Shown piece by piece: positions 11,128 to 19,505 of a stretch of 39,511 nt of DNA. Under the pieces are notes generated by a model. The model made no database searches. It was given only the letters and a program-made list of their open reading frames with translations, and was not told the origin of the DNA. The position numbers and the translations under genes are program-made. Within the stretch, counting starts at the first letter, position 1; every line of letters begins with the position of its first letter. Origin of the DNA: a bacterium (GTDB lineage: Bacteria > Desulfobacterota > Deferrisomatia > Deferrisomatales > BM512); NCBI GenBank assembly GCA_004322275.1, contig SCTA01000039.1, positions 1-39,511 of the forward strand. The letters are read 5' to 3'.

Positions 11128-11599
11128 TTTCGTGAGTTTCCAAAAAGTGTTTATGTGAAATTTTTTGGGTGAGTCAAAAGGATACAACACGTTTCCTTTT
11201 GACGCAAACCAAGAATTCACGGCTTGAAAAAAATCCACCGCCTTCACAAAAACCCCCGAATATCGGCCTTTTGCGGATAGCAGTACCGGCGTCGGCGAAA
11301 GATTTCCTGACGGGAAACAGTCTTTGCATGTGGCTGGGAAGGGGTTGCGGAAGCGACCGCCATGAGACGCTGTATCATTTTGACACGCCCTTTCAAAACC
11401 CATTTGATTGCCGAAACCAGTTTTGCCAGCGCAAGGTAAAAAATTATCCGCGCCGCGTCTATGTATTCGCTTCGTTTGAAAGCGGCCCGGCGCTTTAGGT
11501 ACGCATATTGCAAAACCACCACTGACTTACTTGACATCACCCTTTTTTATTTAAAAAGGCCGATTCATCGTTAAAGAGGATGGAAGGAGGCACCCGTAG
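11128..11599. other. divergent intergenic region upstream of fdnG and the sigma-54 regulator
   Basis: This 472-base gap separates divergent operons and should hold both promoters. No convincing coding frame is seen; open frames here are short and lack ribosome sites. A perfect TTGACA occurs about 70 bases before fdnG, but no good -10 box follows at 16-18 bases. TGGC and TTGC occur near 11330-11350, but their spacing is three bases too long for sigma-54. GGAAGGAGG precedes fdnG and is its ribosome site. Confidence 0.5.
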
Positions 11600-14500
11600 A
11601 TGGGTATCAGCAGAAGAGACTTTCTAAAACTCTCCGGAGCAGGGATTGCGACCGGCGCACTGGGGGCGGCGGGCGTCAAGTCCGCACAGGCCGCCGGTGA
11701 AGAACCGCTTCGCACCAACGGCTCCAAAAAAACCACCACAATCTGCCCTTACTGCGCAGTCGGTTGCGGCATCATCGTTGAAGCCAAAGACGGCAAGGTA
11801 ATCAACATCGAGGGAGATCCCGATCATCCGATCAATCAGGGAACCCTCTGTCCCAAGGGCGCTTCCATCCAGCAGCTTCGCGAGAACCCCAAGCGTCTCA
11901 CGAAGCCCCTTTACCGTGGCAAGGGCGCGAGCGAGTGGAAGGAAGTCGAGTGGGGCTGGGCGCTGGAAGAGATAGCGAAGCGCACCAAGGCCACCCGCGA
12001 CGCCAACTACGAGATTAACTCGGTCTTAAAGACCCCCGAGGGCGACAAGAAAGTCGTCGTGAACCGCGTCTCCGCAATAGCGAGCGTCGGCAGCGCCGCG
12101 ATGGACAACGAGGAGTGCTACCTCTATCAGAAGTTCCTCCGCGGTCTCGGCGTAGTCCACATCGAGCATCAGGCCCGGCTCTGACACAGCTCCACTGTCG
12201 CCAGTCTGGCGGAGAGCTTCGGTCGCGGCGCAATGACGAACCACTGGATCGACATCCGCAACGCGGACGTTATCCTCGTATGCGGGGCCAATCCCGCTGA
12301 AAATCATCCGATAAGTTACAAGTGGATTCAGGAGGCGATCGACAAGCGCGGCGCAAAGCTCGTAGTCATCGACCCCCGCTTCACGCGCACGGCTTCCCAC
12401 GCGCACAATTACGTCCCTGTCCGTTCGGGCGCGAACATCGCCTTCTTCGGCGGGCTGATCAACTACATTCTGCAAAACAACCTTATGCAGAAAGATTACG
12501 TCGTCAACTACACCAACGCAGCCTTCCTCGTTAACCCCGATTTAAAGATGCCCGGCGAACTCGACGGTCTCTTCTCGGGTTACGACCCCGCGACCAGAAA
12601 GTACGACAAGGCCACTTGGGCCTACCAGAAAGACCCCAAGACCGAGATAATCAAGAAAGACAAGACTCTCTCCGATCCCAACTGCGTCTTCCAGTTGATG
12701 AAGAAGCATTACTCGCGCTACACCATCGAGACCGCGTCCAGCGTAACCGGCGCCACCGTGGAGCAGCTCAAGGCGGCTTACGTGGTCATCGCTTCCACCG
12801 GCAAGGCCGACAAGGCGGGAACCCTTCTCTACGCGATGGGCCTCACCCAGTCCACCACCGGCGTCCAGAACATCCGCGGCGGATCGATAGTACAGCTTCT
12901 TCTCGGCAACATCGGCATCGCGGGCGGCGGCGTCAACGCCATGCGCGGCGAATCCAACGTTCAGGGTTCAACCGACCAGGGGCTTCTTTTCCATATCCTC
13001 CCCGGCTACCTCCCGATGCCGACCTCGGAGCTCCAGACCCTCGACGCCTACAAAGAAAAGCACGTGCCCAAGACCAAGGAGCCCCAGTCCGTCAACTGGT
13101 GGGGCAACCGCGGCAAGTACATCACCAGCTACCTCAAGGCGATCTACGGCCCGAACGCCCTGAAGAACAACGACTTTCAGTACAGCCTGATGCCCAAGCC
13201 CGACATGGGCGTCAACTACTCCTGGCTGATGATCTTCGACCGCATGTACGACAAGAAGATAAAGGGTTTCTTCGCCTGGGGCCAGAATCCCGCCTGCTGC
13301 ACCTCCAACGCGGTCAAGACAAGAAAGGCCCTCTCAAATCTCGACTGGATGGTTGCCGTAAACATCTTCGACAACGAGACGGCGAGTTTCTGGAAGGGCC
13401 CCGGCATGGACCCCGCGAAGGTTGACACCGAAGTCTTCCTCCTTCCCGCCGCGGCGAGCTACGAGAAGGAAGGCTCCATCGCCAACTCGGGGCGCTGGGC
13501 GCAGTGGCGCTACAAGGCCGTGGAGCCGCTCGGCGAATCGAGGGCCGACCTCGAAATCATCGACGAGCTCTACCACATCCTCAAGGAAAAGTATCAGAAG
13601 GAGGGCGGCGCCCTTCCCGAGCAGCTCACCCTCCTCGACTGGAACTACGCGGGCAAGGATTCGGAAGGCAAGGCCGTTCCGATCGACGTAAAGCTCGTCG
13701 CCAAGGAGCTGAACGGCTCCTACTGGGCGAAGGACGGCAAGTCAAAGGCCCCCTTCACCGACGAGAAGACCCTCGACAAGGACGGCAAGCCCACCACCTT
13801 CAAGCAGGTCCCCGGCTTCGGCAAGCTCCAGGACGACGGGATGACCAGCTCCGGTAACTGGCTCTACTGCGCCAGCTTCAACGACGCGGGCAACATGATG
13901 GCAAGAAGAGGCAAGGACGACCCGACGGGTCTCGGCCTCTATCCCAAGTGGGCCTGGTGCTGGCCGGTCAACCGCAGAATCCTTTACAACCGCGCCTCGG
14001 TGGACCTCGACGGCAAGCCGCTCGATCCCTCCAGAAAGCTGCTGGCCTGGAACGCGACGGATTCCAAGTGGGTCGGCGACGTGGTCGACTCCCCGGCTAC
14101 GATCAAGCCGATGTCCGACCTGAAGGAGGGCGGCCTCCCCTTCATCATGAAGAGCGAAGGCGTCGCCTCCCTCTACGGCCCCGGCCTCAACGACGGTCCC
14201 TTCCCGGAGCACTACGAAGCTCTCGAATGTCCCGTCGCCGCAAACCCGATGGGCAAGCAGAGGATCAACCCCACCGCCAAGATATGGTTCAAGGAAGGCG
14301 GCAAGTCCAAGGCTGAAGACGTTTTCGCCACCTGCGACGCGCGCTTCCCCCTTCTTTGCTCCACCTACCGCGTCACGGAGCACTGGCAGACGGGCGTAAT
14401 GACCCGCAACTCGCCCTGGCTCCTCGAAATGCAGCCCCAGCAGTTCGTCGAGATGAGCCCGCAGCTCGCGAAGGAAAGAGGCATAGCAAACGGCGAAAAG

Positions 14501-14734
14501 GTCAAAGTGGTGAGCGTCCGCGGGCAGGTAGACGCCGTGGCGATAGTCACCACCAGACTGATGCCCTTCCGCATTGGCGATTCCACAGTCCATCAGGTGG
14601 GGCTGCCGTGGTGTTTCGGCTGGACGACCCCCAACGCGGGAGACACCTCGAACCTCCTGACGCCCACGGTTGGCGACGCCAACACGATGATCCCTGAAAC
14701 CAAGGCCTTCATGGTCGACGTAAGGAAAGGGTAA
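11600..14734 (+). CDS. fdnG: formate dehydrogenase catalytic subunit, selenoprotein (Sec at codon 195)
   Basis: This gene encodes 1044 residues when the in-frame TGA at 12182-12184 is read as selenocysteine. The frame continues without shift, and the flanking residues (HQARL-U-HSSTVASL...FGRGAMTNHW) align with E. coli FdnG around Sec196. The protein is the periplasmic molybdenum or tungsten bis-pterin subunit that oxidises formate to CO2. It has a Tat signal (SRRDFLK, residues 4-10, then a hydrophobic run to about 31). One [4Fe-4S] site uses Cys49, Cys52, Cys56 and Cys84. The C-terminal region carries the pterin-binding domain (YRVTEHWQTG...). It is the first gene of the operon with GGAGG about nine bases before ATG. 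A caller that treats TGA as stop would give two false ORFs, 11600-12184 and 12233-14734. Confidence in Sec is very high because selB is in the window. Confidence 0.97.
12199..12211 (+). promoter_or_regulatory. SECIS-like hairpin after the fdnG UGA
   Basis: A perfect 5-bp stem (CGCCA/TGGCG, 12199-12203 with 12207-12211) closes a three-base GTC loop at 12204-12206. The loop starts 20 nt after the last base of the TGA codon. Bacterial SECIS elements sit in the coding region just 3' of UGA, with a short apical stem and a G-U in the loop that SelB recognises. The position and loop fit that model. Confidence 0.75.
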
Positions 14735-14739
14735 GAGCC

Positions 14740-15498
14740 ATGAAGAGATACGGACTTCTAATTGACACCTCGCGGTGCATCGGATGCCGTTCCTGCCAGG
14801 TGACCTGCAAACAGTGGAACCAGCTTCCCGCCGAGGCGACGGTAAACCGCGGATCCTTTGAAAATCCGCCGGACCTCAGCAACAACAATTACAACAAGAT
14901 ACGCTTCATCGAGGTCGCGGAGCCCAAAAACGGCGTTGACTGGTACTTCCTCAGCCAGCGCTGCATGCACTGCGCCGACCCCGGCTGCGTCAAGGTCTGC
15001 CCCTCCGGCGCTCTGTCCAAAAGCGAAACCGGAGCGGTGGTCATAAACAAGGAAAAGTGCATAGGCTGCAACTACTGCAAGGGGGCCTGCCCCTTCAACG
15101 TCCCCAGGTACGACGCCGACCGCAAGGTCGCCAAGTGCCACCTTTGCAACGAGCGCGTGTTAAACGGGATGGAGCCCGCCTGCGCCAAGGGCTGTCCGCC
15201 AAAGGCGATACGCTTCGGCGAGTGGGACGCCCTTTTGAAGGACGCGAAGGCCACCGGCAAATACGTCTACGGGGCCGATTCTCTCGGCGGAACAGGGGTT
15301 CTCTACCTCCTCGAAGACAAGCCCGAGGCTTACGGGCTCGATCCGAGACCGTCCATCCCGCTTTCGGTAACTCTCTGGAAGGATATCCTTCGCCCCCTCG
15401 GCTGGGTGGCGATGATTGGCGCTCTGTGCGGCGCGGTCGGCCATTACGCAGCCATCGGCCCCAAGAAGCTCGATAAAGAAGAAAAGGAAGGTGCGTAA
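14740..15498 (+). CDS. fdnH: formate dehydrogenase iron-sulfur subunit
   Basis: This 252-residue electron-transfer subunit links FdnG to the cytochrome b. It holds four cysteine clusters, enough for four [4Fe-4S] centres: CIGCRSCQVTC near residues 15-25, CMHCADPGCVKVCP, CIGCNYCKGACP and CHLC...CAKGCP. A single C-terminal helix (PLGWVAMIGALCGAVGHYAAI) would anchor it in the membrane with the clusters on the periplasmic side. It has no signal peptide and is normally exported together with the Tat-bearing catalytic subunit. It starts five bases after the fdnG stop, and its TAA stop overlaps the ATG of the next gene (TAATG). Confidence 0.95.
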   Translation: MKRYGLLIDTSRCIGCRSCQVTCKQWNQLPAEATVNRGSFENPPDLSNNNYNKIRFIEVAEPKNGVDWYFLSQRCMHCADPGCVKVCPSGALSKSETGAVVINKEKCIGCNYCKGACPFNVPRYDADRKVAKCHLCNERVLNGMEPACAKGCPPKAIRFGEWDALLKDAKATGKYVYGADSLGGTGVLYLLEDKPEAYGLDPRPSIPLSVTLWKDILRPLGWVAMIGALCGAVGHYAAIGPKKLDKEEKEGA

Positions 15499-16124
15499 TG
15501 GCGACCAAATACGTCAAGCGATACAGCGCGCTAGACAGGCTGATTCACTGGACCATAGCGGTCACCTTCATAATCCTCGTTGTGACGGGGCTGGGCCTCT
15601 TCGAGAAGAAGCTCTCCTTCCTCTTCGACCTCTTCGGAGGAGGCGAGAACGCCATAGCGATCCACAAGTACATCGGCCTTCTCTACTTCGTTACGGCGCT
15701 GTGGTTTTCGCTGGCCCACCTGAAGGATTCGATCAGCTTCGACAAGGACGACGTAGCCTGGATCAAGGTCATGGGCGGCTACCTCAACAAGAAGGCGATC
15801 GTGCCCCCGATGGGCAAGTACAACACCGGGCAGAAGATTTTCGGCATCTTCGTCCTTCTGACGACGATAATCTTCGGCCTCACCGCCCTCGTCATCTGGA
15901 CTCCCGCGACGGCGGCCCAGGGTCTTGCGCGGGTGAGCTTTCTCCTACACTCGCTAAGTTTCGTGATTATGATAACCTTCTTCGTGGTACACGTTTACCT
16001 CGGCGCAATCGGCGTTGTCGGCGGCCTTGAGGGAATGATACGAGGGGAGGTCAGCGAGGCATGGGCAAAGAAATACTCTCCGAAGTGGCTGAGCGAACAA
16101 AAGAAGCGCGGCGAGGCCGGTTGA
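15498..16124 (+). CDS. fdnI: formate dehydrogenase cytochrome b subunit
   Basis: This 208-residue integral membrane protein has four predicted helices and passes electrons from the iron-sulfur subunit to quinone. Candidate haem ligands are His17 (DRLIHW), His56 (AIHKYIG), His151 (LLHSL) and His165 (VVHVYLG), matching the two-haem pattern of the family. The GKYNTGQK loop and the C-terminal GEVSEAWAKKYSPKW motif are both typical of FdnI/FdoI. The start overlaps the fdnH stop by one base. Its TGA stop overlaps the probable TTG start of the following DsbA-like gene. Confidence 0.95.
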   Translation: MATKYVKRYSALDRLIHWTIAVTFIILVVTGLGLFEKKLSFLFDLFGGGENAIAIHKYIGLLYFVTALWFSLAHLKDSISFDKDDVAWIKVMGGYLNKKAIVPPMGKYNTGQKIFGIFVLLTTIIFGLTALVIWTPATAAQGLARVSFLLHSLSFVIMITFFVVHVYLGAIGVVGGLEGMIRGEVSEAWAKKYSPKWLSEQKKRGEAG

Positions 16125-16726
16125 TTCGGAAACTCAAAGCTACGGTTTGGGCGGCCCTTCTGGGGGCCGCCTTTCTTCTTTCGGCGGCGCAGGCGGCTGA
16201 AAGAATGACGGTGACCGTCGGGGACTCGCCTTCCATAGGCTCCCCCGGCGCTCCCGTCACCATGATCGAGTTCGTCGATTACCAGTGACCCCACTGCGCG
16301 GCGACCGGTCCGGTCGTGAAGGAACTGCTGAAAAAATACGACGGAAAAGTAAGGCTGGTGGTGAAGTTCGCTCCCTACCCTTACCGCGACGGCGCTAAAC
16401 TGGCGGCGCAGGCGGCCCTCGCGGCAAAAGAGCAGGGCGCGTTCGCCCCCATGCACGAAAAGATGCTGGAGAACTACTACCGGCTAAACGCCGCCAGCCT
16501 CAAAAAGCTGGCCGGAGAACTAAGGCTCGATACTGTCCGCTTTGAAAAGGATATGAACTCCGAGCGGATAGTAAAAAAGGTCGAAGAGGACATAGCCCTG
16601 ACGCGGGGCCTTGAAATATGGCAGACGCCGACCTTCGTCATTAACGGAAGGCAACTGGTCGGCGAGCGCCCGATCGAGCACTTCGTACAGGTGATCGACG
16701 AAGAGCTGAAGGTTTTAAAGAAATGA
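16121..16726 (+). CDS. DsbA-like thiol oxidoreductase, selenoprotein (Sec-Pro-His-Cys active site)
   Basis: This gene encodes 201 residues if TGA 16286-16288 is read as selenocysteine (residue 56). The text around it is EFVDYQ-U-PHCAATG, exactly where DsbA/thioredoxin-4 proteins have their CxxC site, so the site becomes Sec-Pro-His-Cys. The same frame continues to a cis-proline motif (WQTPTFVINGRQLVG). A signal peptide (IRKLKATVWAALLGAAFLLSAAQA) shows periplasmic location. The TTG start at 16121 overlaps the fdnI stop (TTGA); an ATG at 16061 inside fdnI is possible but puts 20 charged residues before the signal. The last bases overlap the peroxidase ATG (ATGA). Known DsbA relatives oxidise, reduce or isomerise disulfides. 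Here the partner could be the peroxidase or a dehydrogenase subunit, which is inference. Confidence 0.9.
16302..16316 (+). promoter_or_regulatory. SECIS-like hairpin after the DsbA-like UGA
   Basis: A perfect 6-bp stem (CGACCG/CGGTCG, 16302-16307 with 16311-16316) closes a GTC loop at 16308-16310. The loop starts 20 nt after the TGA, the same distance and loop bases as in fdnG. This match supports recoding of this TGA rather than a nonsense mutation. Confidence 0.75.
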
Positions 16727-17787
16727 AAAAGACGGCGCTGGCTCTGGTTTTGCTTTTTTGCTTCTCACCGGCGCTGGCCGTGGAGAAAGAAGCCCTGAAA
16801 GGTTATCTTCTGCCTGAACTGGAGCGCCAGCCCCCCGCCGGGCTGGTCGAGCTCGGAAGGATGCTCTACTTCGACAGGAGGCTCTCCGGCGACGGGACGA
16901 TGAACTGCGCCACCTGCCATCTGCCGGAGGAGGGTTTCAGCGACGGGAGGGACGTTTCGGCGGCGTACCCGACGAACTCCCACTTCCGGAACACGCCCAC
17001 GGTGGTCAACGCCGCGCTCCGACCCCTCCTCACCTGGGACGGAAGGGCTCCCAACGTTGAGGAGCAGGCGATGGGGGTGATTAAAAACCCCTTCGAGATG
17101 AACATAAACCTCGACCTTCTGGAAGAAAAGCTCCGGAGCGTCCCCGAGTACCGCGAAGGTTTCAGGACCGCCCTCGGGACCGAGGTGACGAAAAAGGCGA
17201 TAGTTCGGGCGATAGGCGCTTTCGAGCGGACGGTCCTCTCGGGACCCTCCCCCTTCGACCTTTACGTGAAGGGCGACGACAGCGCGCTGGGCGAAGCCCA
17301 AAAGAGGGGGCTCGAACTCTTTTTCGGCAAGGCGAAGTGCATTGAGTGCCACGACGGCCCGAACTTCGGCGCGAACAAGCTCGAAAGCCTCGGTCTTCCT
17401 CCCAATCCGAAGGTGGCCGAGGACCCCCGGAGGGGCGTATCGATGCGCTACGCCGCCAGGACCTTCGGAGAGACTATGCCCTTCGGCGAGGAGGACGACT
17501 GGGGACTCGCTTTCGTCACAGGCGACCCGAGGGACAAGGGAGTGTTTCTGGTCCCGAGCCTTAGGCAGCTCGTGAGGACCGCGCCTTACGGCCACGACGG
17601 CAGGTTCCCGGATCTCGATTCGATAATCGACCTTCAGGACAAGGGCGGGGGCACGATGCCCGGAAAATCGGAAAAACTGAAACCTCTCGGGCTGACCGCC
17701 GAAGAGAGGGCTGACCTGAAGAGCTTCCTCGAAAGCCTTACCGGCCCCGATCCGGTGGTGAAGCCGAAACTGCCCGCGTACCCTTGA
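16723..17787 (+). CDS. di-heme cytochrome c peroxidase / MauG-family protein
   Basis: This exported protein has 354 residues with a signal peptide (MKKTALALVLLFCFSPALA). Two c-type haem sites are visible, C62-x2-C65-H66 (CATCH) and CIECH near residue 206. Family motifs include LGRMLYFDRRLSGDGTMNCATCH, the RNTPTVVNA segment, and GHDGRFPDLDSII near the end. Bacterial di-heme peroxidases reduce hydrogen peroxide to water with electrons from a small cytochrome or cupredoxin; MauG relatives oxidise protein side chains. The length favours a classical peroxidase. The ATG overlaps the stop of the selenoprotein DsbA-like gene, so the two are probably translationally coupled. A role in protecting the selenium-containing dehydrogenase from oxidants is a reasonable but unproven idea. 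Confidence 0.92.
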   Translation: MKKTALALVLLFCFSPALAVEKEALKGYLLPELERQPPAGLVELGRMLYFDRRLSGDGTMNCATCHLPEEGFSDGRDVSAAYPTNSHFRNTPTVVNAALRPLLTWDGRAPNVEEQAMGVIKNPFEMNINLDLLEEKLRSVPEYREGFRTALGTEVTKKAIVRAIGAFERTVLSGPSPFDLYVKGDDSALGEAQKRGLELFFGKAKCIECHDGPNFGANKLESLGLPPNPKVAEDPRRGVSMRYAARTFGETMPFGEEDDWGLAFVTGDPRDKGVFLVPSLRQLVRTAPYGHDGRFPDLDSIIDLQDKGGGTMPGKSEKLKPLGLTAEERADLKSFLESLTGPDPVVKPKLPAYP

Positions 17788-17834
17788 GAAATTTCGCCGC
17801 ATCCCCGTAAGGGCGCTAAACCGAATCGTTATGC

Positions 17835-17853
17835 CCTCCCCGTGATCGGGAGG
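17835..17853 (+). other. small hairpin between peroxidase and IclR genes
   Basis: CCTCCC (17835-17840) pairs with GGGAGG (17848-17853) across a seven-base loop. It has no T run, so it is a poor terminator. It could be an mRNA structure in the 5' leader of the IclR gene. Function unknown. Confidence 0.35.
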
Positions 17854-17872
17854 ATTAAACCGGCAGGTCAAA

Positions 17873-18670
17873 ATGGGCAAAAGAGAGAAAAACAGCTACG
17901 TGATACAGGCGGTCGCCTCCGCCCTGCAGATTCTTGAGGAATTTCGCGGAAGGGAGCCCCAGATAGGGCTTACCGATTTCGCCAACCGCCTTGAGCTGCA
18001 TAAAAACACCGCCCAGAGGGTTCTCTATACCCTCGAAAGCAGGGGCTACGTCGAGCAGGACAGGCTTACCGGCAACTTCCGGATCGGAGTCCGCGCCCTC
18101 GAACTGGCGCACCTTTACCTTCGCAAGACCGATATCCTGAGCATGGCCGACGTCGCCCTGGCCCAGATAGGGGAAAAGTGCAACGAGACCTCCTACCTCG
18201 GGGTGCTCCGCGAGGGAAGGGCCGTCTACGTCAGCACCATAGAATCGACTCACCCCGTCCGGGTCGTCTCCAGAGTGGGAAAGTCCTTCCCCCTCCACTC
18301 CTCCGCAATCGGTAAGGTGCTCCTCGCCTTCCGCGATCGGGAGGAGGCGAAAGGCCTCATCGCCAAAATCGAGTTCGAGACCTTCACGCCGCACACGATA
18401 AAAAACGCCGACGAGTTGGCCGTCGAGCTGGAGAAGATACGCAAGCAGGGCTACGCGCTGAGCGAGCAGGAATATCACGACGGAATACGAGGCGTCGCCG
18501 CGCCGGTCTACGACCACCTTGGGAACGTCGTCGCTGCGGTCTCGATAACCGGCCCCGTCTACCGCTTTGGCGAAGAGAGAATTAAAAGCGAGCTTCTTCC
18601 GCTGGTCATGGAGGCTGCGGCGGAGATGTCCCGGAGGCTCGGCAACGGCCTTTCGGAGGCGATCAGGTAA
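17873..18670 (+). CDS. IclR-family transcriptional regulator
   Basis: This 265-residue DNA-binding regulator has an N-terminal winged helix (residues 10-70: VASALQILEEF...GLTDFANRLELHKNTAQRVLYTLESRGYVEQ). The C-terminal IclR effector domain includes the SAIGKVLLAF motif and the SEQEYHDGIRGVAAPVYDHLGNVVAAVSITGP pattern. AGGTCAAA before the ATG is a usable ribosome site. It is co-directional with the formate dehydrogenase operon and 85 bases after it, and could regulate that operon; neither operator nor ligand is evident. IclR proteins often respond to small organic acids. A strong terminator follows. Confidence 0.93.
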   Translation: MGKREKNSYVIQAVASALQILEEFRGREPQIGLTDFANRLELHKNTAQRVLYTLESRGYVEQDRLTGNFRIGVRALELAHLYLRKTDILSMADVALAQIGEKCNETSYLGVLREGRAVYVSTIESTHPVRVVSRVGKSFPLHSSAIGKVLLAFRDREEAKGLIAKIEFETFTPHTIKNADELAVELEKIRKQGYALSEQEYHDGIRGVAAPVYDHLGNVVAAVSITGPVYRFGEERIKSELLPLVMEAAAEMSRRLGNGLSEAIR

Positions 18671-18703
18671 AATCAGGATTTTTCAGGCGCGTACCGATAA
18701 AAA

Positions 18704-18740
18704 GGGGTTACGGCAAAAAGCCGTAGCCCCTTTCACTTTT
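18704..18740. terminator. bidirectional rho-independent terminator
   Basis: An 11-bp stem (18704-18714 with 18720-18730, one G-T wobble, arms GGGGTTACGGC and GCCGTAGCCCC) is followed by TTTCACTTTT on the plus strand. Read from the minus strand, the hairpin is followed by TTTTTATC. It lies between the converging IclR gene and the 34-residue ORF and can serve both. Confidence 0.9.
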
Positions 18741-18762
18741 CACGGTTGCCCGTTTCTTCTTC

Positions 18763-18867
18763 TTATTCGACGGGGAACTTCACGAAATGGCCCAGCCAGA
18801 ACATTGCGGCCACCGCGACGACGTGCAGCACCCACCAGAGGGGTTGAAATAACTTGAACCTGTTCAT
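18763..18867 (-). CDS. 34-residue single-helix membrane protein
   Basis: This short gene (ATG 18865-18867, TAA 18763-18765) is supported by a strong ribosome site: GGAGGT ends four bases before ATG. The product begins MNRFKLFQPLWW and has one hydrophobic helix (VLHVVAVAAMFWLGHFV) with two histidines. It starts two bases after the stop of the larger membrane protein upstream, so both are co-transcribed. It is likely a small structural subunit of a membrane complex with that protein. The function is unknown. Confidence 0.7.
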   Translation of the reverse strand: MNRFKLFQPLWWVLHVVAVAAMFWLGHFVKFPVE

Positions 18868-18869
18868 GA

Positions 18870-19334
18870 TTACCTCCAGAAGAGAAAGCCGAGCGTGTAA
18901 ACCGTCGAAAGCGCCGCGAGATGAACGATCCAGTAGCCGAAGTGCGGGTATCTGAAGGTCCTCCACCCGAGAGAGGGGGCGGCTTCGAGATTGCCGAAGA
19001 CCTCAAGGTGGAAGAGCACGTAGCCGATGGAGAACTTGGCCCACAGTATCGCGATGTCGGGCCAGATGGGCCGTCTGGTCAGCGCGAAATGTCCCATCGT
19101 GATCGTCCCTATGATCACCGTAAACCCGTTTATCAGGTACCCGGCGTGCAGGGTTTTTCTGGAGATGAAGAGCCACGGAGTTATCACTACGCCGATAAGC
19201 CCCACGAAAAAGGGCACGTAGCCATAATCGGCCTTGGCCGCGGGGTGAATCAGATAGTGGAGAATGAGTCCTCCCAGCGAGAGGAAAAAGAGCCCGGCGA
19301 TAAGGGCTGTTTTGACTTTGGTTTTTATGGTCAT
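18870..19334 (-). CDS. histidine-rich five-helix membrane protein, unknown function
   Basis: This 154-residue protein has about five transmembrane helices (near residues 9-28, 36-58, 62-86, 90-113 and 133-153). Histidines lie in or at the edge of several helices (LILHYLIHP, TLHAGYL, TMGHFAL, LFHLEVF, PHFGYWIVHLAAL), a pattern that could ligate haem b or metal. AGGAGG stands nine bases before the ATG. It is paired with the 34-residue ORF downstream and sits convergent to the formate dehydrogenase/IclR block. I do not recognise the family, and a cytochrome-like role is only suggested by the histidines. Confidence 0.75.
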   Translation of the reverse strand: MTIKTKVKTALIAGLFFLSLGGLILHYLIHPAAKADYGYVPFFVGLIGVVITPWLFISRKTLHAGYLINGFTVIIGTITMGHFALTRRPIWPDIAILWAKFSIGYVLFHLEVFGNLEAAPSLGWRTFRYPHFGYWIVHLAALSTVYTLGFLFWR

Positions 19335-19371
19335 CCCGTGCGCCTCCTGTCTGTCGAAGAAATACTGACTT

Positions 19372-19408
19372 AGGGCTTATCCGAAAGGCCTATTTACGGA
19401 CAAGCCCT
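19372..19408. other. inverted repeat upstream of the five-helix membrane protein gene
   Basis: AGGGCTTATCCG (19372-19383) pairs with CGGACAAGCCCT (19397-19408), 11 of 12 positions, across a 13-base spacer. It lies 38 bases upstream of the ATG at 19334. It could be an operator, a leader hairpin or a degenerate mobile palindrome. No T run follows. Confidence 0.5.
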
Positions 19409-19505
19409 TGAATTATATCACCCCGCAGGGCGTCTGCCCGGCGAGGCGATAAATTAGGACACGGATTTTGCGCTTCGGGTTGTGCTATAGTCGCCTTTTC
19501 CGGTA

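Noticed and set aside
11330-11350. Sigma-54 promoter (TGGC...TTGC)
   Set aside because: The gap between the two elements is 10 bases instead of 7, so it fails the strict spacing rule.
12233-14734. Separate formate dehydrogenase gene starting at ATG 12233
   Set aside because: It is the in-frame continuation of fdnG after the Sec codon and lacks the signal and the first iron-sulfur site.
16286-16288. TGA as a nonsense mutation making a DsbA pseudogene
   Set aside because: Located precisely at the active-site cysteine, with intact downstream sequence, a SECIS-like hairpin and selB in the same window.
16316-16726. Independent 136-residue ORF after the TGA
   Set aside because: Same frame as the DsbA-like gene; it lacks the signal peptide and active site, and its GTG start lies inside the SECIS-like stem.
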